From Methylococcaceae bacterium (lineage in GTDB: Bacteria; Pseudomonadota; Gammaproteobacteria; Methylococcales; Methylococcaceae), in NCBI GenBank assembly GCA_012026715.1, contig VEPB01000023.1, positions 1-9,842 on the forward strand: DNA of 9,842 nt. The letters are read 5' to 3'. A program made the translations under genes and the position numbers. A model generated the notes under the pieces. That model was not told where the DNA came from. It did no database searches and was given only the letters and a program-made list of their open reading frames with translations. Shown one piece after another: positions 1-5,579 of the stretch (position 1 is its first letter; the number at the start of each line of letters is the position of its first letter).

Positions 1-1043
1 CGCTCCTTCTCCAGGGATTCCGGAATCGGCTTGCCGGTGAGTTCGGACACCTTCATCAGGAACTCGTCGGTCCACTCCAGCCCCATGGGGATGTTGAGTT
101 TGGGGATCTCGTGCTTCCAGGTGTTCTCGACGAACTTCTTGGTCTTCTCCAACTGCCAGGGCTGCAACAAAACGGTGCTGATGGAATTGGGGGCATCCTT
201 GATCTCGTCCAGGGTGGTGCCGCCGGAATACATGCGGAACTTGCCGTCGGCCGGGGTATCCAGCACCTCGGTCGGGTCGCTCAACAGACTGTGGGACACG
301 CCCATCTCGTCCAGCATGCGGTGGATCACCCGGAAGTTGCCCAGGTAGGTCTCGAAGCCCGGCACGATGTTGAGCTTGCCGTTCTTGCCCGGCTCCTTGC
401 CCTCCATGTAGTTGAGGGTGAAGTAGCGGGCAATGCCTTCGAACATGTTGTCCCAGCCGGTGGTGTGGCTGCCGACGAAGCTCGGGGTGTGGGCGAAGGG
501 CACCGGGAAGTCCTGCTCGATGTGACCTTCCTTCTTGGCGTTGTTGATGAACGCGTTGAGGTCGTCGCCGATGACTTCCGCCATGCAGGTGGTGGACACT
601 GCAATCACTTCAGGCTTGTAAAGGGCCTTGGCGTTGGCGAGTCCGTCGAACATGTTCTTCTGTCCGCCGAACACCGCCGCGTCTTCCGTCATGGAGTCGG
701 AGACGCAGGAAATCGGTTCCTTGAAGTGACGGTTGAAATAGGTGCGGAAGTAGGCGACGCAGCCTTGCGATCCGTGGACGTAAGGCAAGGTCTTTTCGAA
801 ACCCAGGGAACACAGCACCGCGCCCAGCGGCTGGCAGGCCTTGGCGGGGTCTACGGTCAGGGCTTCGCGCGCGAAGTTCAGTTCCTGGTACTCCTTGCTG
901 GTGGTCCACTGGAACACCTCGTCGATCTTCTCCTGGGGATGGCGCTCTTCGTAATTGTCGCGCTTGTCGGCAAGCATCGCCTTGTAGTCGTCTTCGCGAA
1001 ACAAGGGATAACTGGGTTTGATGTTATCTACAGCCTGGCTCAT
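1..1043 (-). CDS. nifK: Nitrogenase MoFe protein beta subunit NifK (C-terminus cut off by window edge)
   Basis: Beta chain of the molybdenum-iron protein. With NifD it forms the cytoplasmic alpha2-beta2 tetramer that reduces N2 to ammonia, and it contributes half the ligands of the P-cluster. The start is the ATG at 1043, preceded by AAAGGAGA at good spacing. The 347 visible codons begin MSQAVDNIKPSYPLF; the family is usually about 510-525 residues, so roughly the last third lies beyond the left edge. P-cluster ligands are at Cys70 (AKACQPLGA), Cys95 (GSQGCVAYF) and Cys153 (STTCMAEVIGDD), and Ser188 is in TPSFVGSH, the same numbering as Azotobacter vinelandii NifK. It is last of the three visible nif genes, 197 bp after nifD, an unusually wide gap filled by a palindromic repeat. 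No promoter was recognised in that gap, so it is presumably read from the nifH promoter. No frameshift or stop is seen. Confidence 0.97.
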   Translation of the reverse strand, partial: MSQAVDNIKPSYPLFREDDYKAMLADKRDNYEERHPQEKIDEVFQWTTSKEYQELNFAREALTVDPAKACQPLGAVLCSLGFEKTLPYVHGSQGCVAYFRTYFNRHFKEPISCVSDSMTEDAAVFGGQKNMFDGLANAKALYKPEVIAVSTTCMAEVIGDDLNAFINNAKKEGHIEQDFPVPFAHTPSFVGSHTTGWDNMFEGIARYFTLNYMEGKEPGKNGKLNIVPGFETYLGNFRVIHRMLDEMGVSHSLLSDPTEVLDTPADGKFRMYSGGTTLDEIKDAPNSISTVLLQPWQLEKTKKFVENTWKHEIPKLNIPMGLEWTDEFLMKVSELTGKPIPESLEKE

Positions 1044-1107
1044 GGTCTTTCTCCTTTGCGCGCCACCAATCTGTGGACAGACGCAAATAAGGGTTGATCG
1101 ATCAATT

Positions 1108-1227
1108 CCCTCTCCCGGTGGGAGAGGGTTGGGGTGAGGGCCGAAGCGCCCAAGATTTCCGCGGGATAGCCGCGAACTCGAGGCATCCGGCTCCCTCACC
1201 CCCGCCCCTCTCCCAGGGGGAGAGGGG
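1108..1227. repeat. Pair of inverted REP-like palindromes (BIME type) between nifD and nifK
   Basis: Two GC-rich hairpins face each other. The left one is CCCTCTCCC (1108-1116), a 3-nt loop, then GGGAGAGGG (1120-1128). The right one is CCCCTCTCCC (1205-1214), loop AGG, then GGGAGAGGGG (1218-1227). The flanking arms also match in inverted orientation: GGGAGAGGG..GGGGTGAGGG at 1120-1140 against CCCTCACCCC..CCCTCTCCC at 1193-1214. A 52-bp spacer (1141-1192) lies between. Dispersed elements of this look (CCCTCACCCC...CCCTCTCCC) are common in gammaproteobacterial intergenic regions and resemble REP elements mobilised by RAYT transposases. In the transcript it would form stable stems just after the nifD stop, which could affect RNA decay or nifK expression; that is inference. 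A 12-bp palindrome, TTGATCGATCAA (1094-1105), abuts its left edge. Confidence 0.85.
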
Positions 1228-1240
1228 CGCCACTTCTCTC

Positions 1241-2728
1241 TTAGGCGCCCGCTGCCGCGCGCACCGGCTCGGCTTCGGAATCAGCCTTCTTCCAGGGCGG
1301 CTGCATCTTGTTCCAGCACGGGTTGTTCAGGGTCAGGTCCATGTCCTTGGCGAAGATGGCGAAGCCGTCGTAGCCGTGGTAAGGACCGGAGTAGTCCCAG
1401 CTGTGCATCTGGCGGAAGGGGATGCCCATCTTCTGGAAGATGTACTTCTCCTTGATGCCGGAACCGATCAGGTCGGGCGTGACCTTCTTGACGAACTCCT
1501 CGAACTCGTAGCCGGTCACGTCGTCGTAGAGCAGGGTCGCGTTGCCCATCTCCTTGATGGTGCGGTCGTAGTCGTCGTTGTGGGCGAACTCGTAACCGGT
1601 GCCAACCACTTCCATGCCCAGATCCTCGTAAGCGCCGATGACATGACGGGGACGCAGGCCGCCGATGTACAGCATGACTCGCTTGCCTTCCAGGCGCGGC
1701 TTGTACTTGGCGATGACGGCCTCGTACTCGGCCCGGTATTTCTCGATGACTTCCTCGGCCTTGGCCTTGATGGTGTCGTCGAAGAAGGCGGCAATCTTGC
1801 GCAGCGACTCGGCGATCTTGGTGGGGCCGAAGAAGTTGTATTCCATCCACGGAATCCCGTACTTCTCTTCCATGTGGCGGCTGATGTAGTTCATGGAGCG
1901 ATAGCAGTGCACCAGGTTCAGCTTGACCTTGGGGGTCAGTTCCATTTCCGCGATGGTGCCATCGCCGGACCACTGGGCCACCACGCGCAGGCCCATCTCT
2001 TCCAGCAACATGCGGGACGGCCAGATGTCGCCGCCGATGTTGTAGTCGCCGATGATGGCCACGTCGTAGGGTGTGGTCTCGAAGCTGTTGTCGCCGTCGC
2101 GGTTGGCGATCACGTAGTCACGGATGGCGTCGTTGGCGATGTGATGACCCAGGGACTGGGACACGCCGCGGAAACCTTCGCAGCGCACCGGCACCACCGG
2201 CTTGCCGATTTCCTTCGCCGCCTTCTTGGAAACCGCCTCGATGTCGTCGCCGATCAACCCGATGGGGCATTCCGACTGGACCGAGATCCCCTTGTGCAGC
2301 GGGAACAGGGTTTCGATCTCGTTGATCATCTTGGCCAGCTTCTTGTCGCCGCCGAACACGATGTCCTTCTCCTGGAAGTCCGAGGTGAAGTTCAGGGTGA
2401 CGAAGGTGTTCACGCCGGTGACGCCGATGTAGTAGTTGCGACGACCGCCGCGCGAGTACTGGCCGCAGCCGACCGGTCCGTGGGAGATGTGGATCATGTC
2501 CTTGATGGGACCCCACACCACGCCGCGGGAGCCGGCGTAGGCGCAACCGCGGATAGTCATCACGCCGGGCAGCGACTTGCGGTTGGAGGTGATGCACTTG
2601 CTGGACTTTTCGATGGACTGGTCATTGACCGCCAGATGCTTGGCACGGTCTTTCTTGGCTTTCTCGGGGTAAACCTCGAGCACCTCCTGGATGAGGGCTT
2701 CGGTTTCCTCGCGGGTTAAAGCAGCCAT
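1241..2728 (-). CDS. nifD: Nitrogenase MoFe protein alpha subunit NifD
   Basis: Alpha chain of the MoFe protein. It binds the FeMo-cofactor where N2 is reduced and supplies half of the P-cluster ligands. The 495-residue product matches the usual length (about 490). The ATG at 2728 is chosen because AGGAGG sits 4 nt upstream and the protein then begins MAALTREETEALIQEV as in other NifD; the frame is open further upstream (to 2809) but that extension is repeat sequence. P-cluster ligands are Cys62 (IRGCAYAGS), Cys88 (GPVGCGQYS) and Cys154 (SECPIGLIGDD). FeMo-co ligands are Cys275 (NLVHCYRSMN) and His442 (RQMHSWDYSGPYHG). Val70, Arg96, Gln191 and His195 around the active site are also present, all at Azotobacter numbering, so this is the Mo enzyme and not VnfD or AnfD. 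It is second in the operon, 96 bp after nifH. It appears intact. Confidence 0.98.
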   Translation of the reverse strand: MAALTREETEALIQEVLEVYPEKAKKDRAKHLAVNDQSIEKSSKCITSNRKSLPGVMTIRGCAYAGSRGVVWGPIKDMIHISHGPVGCGQYSRGGRRNYYIGVTGVNTFVTLNFTSDFQEKDIVFGGDKKLAKMINEIETLFPLHKGISVQSECPIGLIGDDIEAVSKKAAKEIGKPVVPVRCEGFRGVSQSLGHHIANDAIRDYVIANRDGDNSFETTPYDVAIIGDYNIGGDIWPSRMLLEEMGLRVVAQWSGDGTIAEMELTPKVKLNLVHCYRSMNYISRHMEEKYGIPWMEYNFFGPTKIAESLRKIAAFFDDTIKAKAEEVIEKYRAEYEAVIAKYKPRLEGKRVMLYIGGLRPRHVIGAYEDLGMEVVGTGYEFAHNDDYDRTIKEMGNATLLYDDVTGYEFEEFVKKVTPDLIGSGIKEKYIFQKMGIPFRQMHSWDYSGPYHGYDGFAIFAKDMDLTLNNPCWNKMQPPWKKADSEAEPVRAAAGA

Positions 2729-2738
2729 AGGGCCTCCT

Positions 2739-2822
2739 ATGTTGTAAGGTGGGTTAGGCGGAGCCGTAACCCACCGAATTGACGCTTCACATCGGGTTGG
2801 CTTTGGCAAACCCGACCTACAT
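2739..2822. repeat. Pair of palindromic repeats between nifH and nifD
   Basis: Almost the whole nifH-nifD gap is two hairpins. The one nearer nifD is GGTGGGTTA (2748-2756), a 10-nt loop, then TAACCCACC (2767-2775). The one nearer nifH is TCGGGTT (2792-2798), a GC-containing loop region, then AACCCGA (2809-2815). The outer edges are also roughly complementary (ATGTTGTAAGGTGGGTT at 2739-2755 against AACCCGACCTACAT at 2809-2822), as in a two-copy BIME. Repeats with GTAGG-type ends and GGTGGGTTA..TAACCCACC arms are widespread in proteobacteria. The element starts 10 bp upstream of the nifD start codon and ends 2 bp from the nifH stop codon, so its RNA stems could protect the nifH message from 3' decay or pause polymerase. 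It lacks a clear T-run and does not look like a simple terminator. Confidence 0.8.
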
Positions 2823-2824
2823 GG

Positions 2825-3712
2825 TTACGCTGCAGCCACTTCGTCCGCAGCGGTCTTGCCGACGATGGACTCGTCCTCGGCTTCCATGATGCCGAACTCC
2901 ATCAGCAGGTCTTCCAGTTCGTCCATGGAGATCGGGGTCGGGATGACCAGACGCTTGTTGTCGTTGATCTTCTGAGCCAGGGCGCGATACTCGTCCGATT
3001 GCTTGTGGCTCGGGTCGTACTCGATGCAGGTCATGCGGCGGATTTCGGCGCGCTGCACGACGTTGTCACGGGGTACGAAGTGGATCATGAAGGTGCCCAT
3101 GCGCTCGGCCAGGGCCATGATCAGTTCGTCTTCGCGGTCGGTGTTGCGGGAGTTGCAGATCAGGCCGGCCAGACGGACGCCGCCGGAATTGGCGTACTTC
3201 ACGATGCCCTTGGCGATGTTGTTGGCCGCGTACATGGCCATCATCTCGCCGGAGCAGACGATGTAGATTTCCTGAGCCTTGTTCTCGCGGATGGGCATGG
3301 CGAAACCGCCGCACACCACGTCGCCCAGCACGTCGTAGAACACGAAGTCCAGCTCGTCGTCATAGGCGCCTTCTTCTTCCAGGAAGTTGATGGCGGTGAT
3401 GACGCCGCGGCCGGCGCAGCCGACGCCCGGCTCCGGACCACCGGACTCGACGCACTTGACGTCGCCGTAGCCGACCTTCAATACATCTTCGAGCTCGAGG
3501 TCCTCCACGCTGCCGGCTTCGGCGGCCAGGTGCATGATGGTGTTCTGGGCCTTGGAGTGCAGAATCAAGCGGGTGGAGTCGGCCTTGGGATCGCAGCCGA
3601 CGATCATCACCTTCTTGCCCATCTCGGCGAGGGCGGCGACCAGGTTCTGGGTGGTGGTGGACTTACCGATACCACCTTTGCCATAGATTGCGCATTGACG
3701 TAACTTTGCCAT
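2825..3712 (-). CDS. nifH: Nitrogenase Fe protein (dinitrogenase reductase) NifH
   Basis: Homodimeric ATP-dependent electron donor to the MoFe protein; also needed for maturation of its metal clusters. The product is 295 residues (family about 275-297). The ATG at 3712 follows GGAGG and gives the canonical start MAKLRQCAIYGKGGIGKST, with the Walker A P-loop at residues 11-19. The in-frame opening further upstream is control region, not protein. Cys99 (PGVGCAGRG) and Cys134 (GDVVCGGFAMP) are the Fe4S4 ligands shared across the dimer. Arg102 in the CAGRG motif is the residue modified by DraT in organisms having that switch-off system; no draT or draG is visible here. DVLGDVVCGG forms the switch II region. 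It is first gene of the operon, driven by the sigma-54 promoter at 3765-3782. The C-terminal tail ends TAADEVAAA, a variable region in the family. Confidence 0.99.
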   Translation of the reverse strand: MAKLRQCAIYGKGGIGKSTTTQNLVAALAEMGKKVMIVGCDPKADSTRLILHSKAQNTIMHLAAEAGSVEDLELEDVLKVGYGDVKCVESGGPEPGVGCAGRGVITAINFLEEEGAYDDELDFVFYDVLGDVVCGGFAMPIRENKAQEIYIVCSGEMMAMYAANNIAKGIVKYANSGGVRLAGLICNSRNTDREDELIMALAERMGTFMIHFVPRDNVVQRAEIRRMTCIEYDPSHKQSDEYRALAQKINDNKRLVIPTPISMDELEDLLMEFGIMEAEDESIVGKTAADEVAAA

Positions 3713-3764
3713 TGTGTCCTCCTGTAACTGGGTTGGTGTGTGGCAGGCAAACGCAACTGCAGTA

Positions 3765-3782
3765 ATGCACCGCCCATGCCAA
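3765..3782 (-). promoter_or_regulatory. Sigma-54 (-24/-12) promoter of nifHDK
   Basis: Read on the minus strand the site is TTGGCATGGGCGGTGCAT. GG of the -24 element and GC of the -12 element are exactly 10 nt apart, as sigma-54 requires. The -24 block TTGGCA matches consensus; the -12 block is GTGC where TTGC is optimal. Transcription would start near 3755, leaving a leader of about 43 nt that ends in the nifH ribosome site. An IHF site and a NifA site lie upstream in the expected order. Confidence 0.85.
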
Positions 3783-3797
3783 CCGGAGGACACACCA

Positions 3798-3810
3798 CAA
3801 CCAATTGATT
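3798..3810 (-). promoter_or_regulatory. Integration host factor (IHF) binding site upstream of nifH
   Basis: On the minus strand AATCAATTGGTTG fits the IHF consensus WATCAA-N4-TTR at every position. It is preceded by an A/T-rich run (TATATATAA), which IHF favours. It lies between the NifA site and the -24/-12 promoter, where IHF bends the DNA to bring NifA to the sigma-54 polymerase in known nifH promoters. Confidence 0.75.
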
Positions 3811-3848
3811 TATATATAGTCAACCACCACTCGCCGGGTTCATGCCGG

Positions 3849-3864
3849 TGTAACAAGTCCGACA
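3849..3864 (-). promoter_or_regulatory. NifA upstream activator sequence (TGT-N10-ACA)
   Basis: TGT at 3849-3851 and ACA at 3862-3864 are separated by exactly 10 nt, the NifA enhancer motif, which is palindromic and reads on either strand. Its centre is about 100 bp upstream of the predicted nifH start, inside the usual range. It is the only full TGT-N10-ACA match I find in the intergenic region; TGT at 3878-3880 is followed after 10 nt by TAC and is only half a site. nifA itself is not in the window. Confidence 0.8.
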
Positions 3865-3966
3865 ATCCGGCCCGTTTTGTAGGGTTTGGATACTGCTGGC
3901 GGATCGTTCGCAGGCCTCCACGCCCACCTTGAATGTTTATCCGGCCGTCTCCCGGAACCGGCGCCG

Positions 3967-3995
3967 TTGGCGCACCGAGGCTGGAATGGTCTAAT
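3967..3995 (+). promoter_or_regulatory. Possible sigma-70 promoter for the MCE lipoprotein gene
   Basis: TTGGCG (4 of 6 matches to the -35 consensus) and TCTAAT (5 of 6 to -10) are separated by 17 nt. Transcription would begin near 4002 and give a leader of about 36 nt to the ATG at 4038. If right, the gene is read by the housekeeping polymerase, independently of the sigma-54 nifH promoter on the other strand. It rests on motif matching alone. Confidence 0.4.
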
Positions 3996-4037
3996 GCGAA
4001 GCCGCAGGCCCACTCTTCTCCTTGCGAGGGATTTCCG

Positions 4038-4736
4038 ATGCCCCAACCTCTTTCGATGAACGCCGCCTGGGCTCGCCTGGCCCGCGCGGCTGCGCTGCTG
4101 CTGCTGTCGGCAATGCTACAAGCCTGCGACCGCGGCCTGCATTTCAGTATCCGCTTCGACGACGCCAGCGGCCTGCAGGTGGGCGACCCCCTGGTGCAGG
4201 ACGCCACCACGGTCGGTCGGGTCACGGCCATCGAGCCACAAGCCCCGCGGGGACAGCTGGTGGGGGTGATGGTGGAACGCCAGTTCGCCGGCGCCGCCAC
4301 GGCGGATTCCCGCTTCTATCTGGCCGATCACCCCGAACAACCGGATCACAAGAGCATCGTGATCGAGCAATCCCATCCCGGCGGCAAGCCGCTGGAGGAA
4401 GGCGCGGTGGTGCTGGGATCGACCCGAGCGCTTCCGGACCTGTTGCCGTTCCGACAGATCATCAAGGAATTCGGCGGCATGCTGAAAGACTTGCGGGATC
4501 AGGTGGAAAGGTTCCGCCAGCAGTTCGAGCAACTGCCGGACACGGCCGAGGCGCAGCAATTGAAGGAGCAATGGCAACGGCTGCTGCAGGAATTGAACGA
4601 CGCCCAAAGTTCGGCGGAAGGTTCGGTTAAGAAGGATCTGATCCCCAAGCTTCAGGAGCAGATGGATGCAATCCGCAAGCGTCTGGAGGAATTGCGGCAA
4701 GGCCCGGCGCGTCGGCCAAAACCGCTGGAAACCTGA
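4038..4736 (+). CDS. MCE/MlaD-domain lipoprotein with C-terminal coiled coil
   Basis: The 232-residue product has a lipoprotein signal peptide: Arg residues at 13 and 16, a hydrophobic run (about 17-26), then lipobox LQAC with the lipidated Cys at residue 30. Residues about 33-128 form one MCE (mammalian cell entry) domain, seen in FDDASGLQVGDPLV, TTVGRVTAI and the closing GSTR. Residues about 143-220 are charged and helical, probably a coiled coil. MCE proteins such as MlaD, PqiB and YebT form rings or tubes that carry lipids across the periplasm. Asp31 at +2 after the Cys is an inner-membrane retention signal in enterobacteria, suggesting periplasm-facing inner-membrane attachment. ATG 4038 is chosen for the GAGGG 7 nt upstream; the in-frame ATG at 3933 lies within the upstream control region and the one at 4056 lacks a ribosome site. 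No ABC transporter partner is adjacent, so its partner is unknown. Confidence 0.8.
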   Translation: MPQPLSMNAAWARLARAAALLLLSAMLQACDRGLHFSIRFDDASGLQVGDPLVQDATTVGRVTAIEPQAPRGQLVGVMVERQFAGAATADSRFYLADHPEQPDHKSIVIEQSHPGGKPLEEGAVVLGSTRALPDLLPFRQIIKEFGGMLKDLRDQVERFRQQFEQLPDTAEAQQLKEQWQRLLQELNDAQSSAEGSVKKDLIPKLQEQMDAIRKRLEELRQGPARRPKPLET

Positions 4737-5036
4737 AACCGGCGTCATCCGAGGCGCACCGTGGCCTGAATCGGATTGCCCGCGGGCCACAGCCCGAAAC
4801 CTCGACGCAGATACCGCTCAGGACACCGCCAAAACATCCAGGTGATGGCGACGGTAACGATCGAAGCAGGAGGAATAGAGCAAGACGAAGGACTTAGGCT
4901 GCCTGACCGTTCGTTGCCGTTCAGGCCGGCAACGGATCATCGCCTCTCTTGAGCTCAGTTCGCCGGGGGATTCAACGATGACTCGCGCAATCCCTGCAGT
5001 GGAACGTATCAGTCCACAATCCGAACCGCAGAGCCG

Positions 5037-5183
5037 TCAACGAAACGTCGACGCTGGCCGCGCATGGTTAGCGTCTTTCCAATCGAATGCCGCCGCTTCA
5101 TCACGTATGACAAGCATGCAGCGAGCCGGGCAGAAGAAAAACCAGGCGACATAGAGAACTGCACCAATAATCCACCACAACAT
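5037..5183 (-). CDS. Possible 48-residue single-span membrane protein
   Basis: The reading frame begins MLWWIIGAVLYVAWFFFC and has one strongly hydrophobic segment (residues 1-18), then a short polar tail rich in charged residues. That hydrophobic start, in a frame with no bias forcing it, is the only reason to think it is coded. A G-rich run (GGGGGG) ends 6 nt upstream of the ATG at 5183 and could act as a ribosome site. An alternative ATG lies at 5189, and the frame stays open to an ATG at 5261, which would add 26 residues with no signal character. I do not recognise a family. It is isolated, on the opposite strand to both neighbours, and overlaps a plus-strand ORF of similar size. It could be a remnant or chance. 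Confidence 0.3.
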   Translation of the reverse strand: MLWWIIGAVLYVAWFFFCPARCMLVIRDEAAAFDWKDANHARPASTFR

Positions 5184-5274
5184 GCCCATCCCCCCGTTTC
5201 CGGCAACGTCAAGCTGAGTGAAGTGCGATCGAACAGCCTTAGGGAGCTTAGCGTCATTCACGAAAATGTCTAAA

Positions 5275-5290
5275 GAAATTGATCAATTTC
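5275..5290. promoter_or_regulatory. 16-bp perfect palindrome, possible operator
   Basis: GAAATTGATCAATTTC reads the same on both strands without a spacer. It is AT-rich in a GC-rich genome, which makes chance less likely. It contains TTGAT and ATCAA half-sites, but these overlap, unlike the 4-nt spaced FNR site, so an FNR assignment is not supported. It sits about 305 bp upstream of the beta-helix gene and about 92 bp upstream of the possible membrane ORF on the other strand. What binds it, if anything, is unknown. Confidence 0.35.
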
Positions 5291-5480
5291 CGGATTGCCT
5301 GAACGGAAAAGCCGGTAACGGGCACCGATTCTTAACGCCATCGGCGCCGGGCGGGCGATATTCCAGGACTGAGTTACTCGGAAATTATGCGGGCCGACCG
5401 AGCCCAGAATCGAACTTCCTCCTGCCGGTTTCACCGGCGCCCCAGCTTCCGACCGGTTCCGATTAGCCACTAAATCGCTG

Positions 5481-5496
5481 TGGTTTACATGTTGCA
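5481..5496 (+). promoter_or_regulatory. Possible sigma-54-like promoter for the beta-helix gene
   Basis: TGGTTTACATGTTGCA has GG and GC exactly 10 nt apart and a full TTGCA -12 block, but the -24 block (TGGTTT) is poor past TGG. A start near 5507 would leave a leader of about 73 nt holding the hairpin at 5519-5546. No TGT-N10-ACA site is found upstream, so NifA control is not indicated. A weak match that could be chance. Confidence 0.25.
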
Positions 5497-5518
5497 AATC
5501 ATGGCGTTGGCTTAACAT

Positions 5519-5546
5519 CGGCAGCGGCGGTCAAACGCCGTTGCCG
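5519..5546 (+). promoter_or_regulatory. Stem-loop in the leader of the beta-helix gene
   Basis: CGGCAGCGGCG (5519-5529) pairs with CGCCGTTGCCG (5536-5546) over a 6-nt loop, an 11-bp stem with one G-U pair. It ends 20 nt before the AAGGAG ribosome site at 5567-5572. There is no T-run after it, so it is more likely a leader structure that stabilises the message or blocks readthrough than a standard intrinsic terminator. Confidence 0.5.
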
Positions 5547-5579
5547 ATTCAAGCGTATCCATTCAAAAGGAGCATGATC

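Larger units (their letters stand above)
4737..5579. other. Gene-poor intergenic stretch of about 840 bp
   Basis: No confident gene is seen between the MCE lipoprotein and the beta-helix protein. Just after the lipoprotein stop, GTGGCC (4761-4766) and GGCCAC (4785-4790) could form a weak hairpin without a T-run, so no clear terminator is visible. A better hairpin is CGTTGCCG (4912-4919) with CGGCAACG (4927-4934) over a 7-nt loop. A short GC hairpin GCCGGT/ACCGGC lies at 5424-5438. A 16-bp perfect palindrome (5275-5290), a possible small membrane ORF (5037-5183, minus), a possible promoter (5481-5496) and a leader hairpin (5519-5546) are listed separately. A 58-codon ORF on the plus strand (4978-5154) overlaps the membrane ORF and has no recognisable features. 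The stretch may hold a decayed gene or an unrecognised small RNA. Confidence 0.6.

Noticed and set aside
111..1097. Plus-strand ORF of 328 codons opposite nifK
   Set aside because: Mirror frame of NifK with biased composition and no motifs.
1094..2719. Long plus-strand ORF (541 codons) opposite nifD
   Set aside because: It is an antisense shadow in a GC-rich gene: valine- and aspartate-rich with no domain, and it reads through the intergenic repeat. The minus frame is unmistakably NifD.
4978..5154. Plus-strand ORF of 58 codons with a GGGGGA run before its ATG
   Set aside because: No hydrophobic segment, motif or family resemblance, and it overlaps the better membrane-type ORF on the other strand; not enough to call.
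5400..5450. Resemblance to part of a cobalamin riboswitch (GCCGGTGAAACCGGC, minus strand)
   Set aside because: Only one short stem matches; the conserved B12 box and core are not found, and no gene on that strand follows.
5395..5460. tRNA-like string (GTTCGATTC on the minus strand) next to a GC hairpin
   Set aside because: The bases flanking the loop do not form a 5-bp T-stem, the nearby hairpin has a 3-nt loop instead of a 7-nt anticodon loop, and no acceptor stem closes it.
5218..5466. Plus-strand ORF of 82 codons upstream of the beta-helix gene
   Set aside because: No ribosome site, low-complexity proline-rich end, and it spans the palindrome and hairpin; likely chance.
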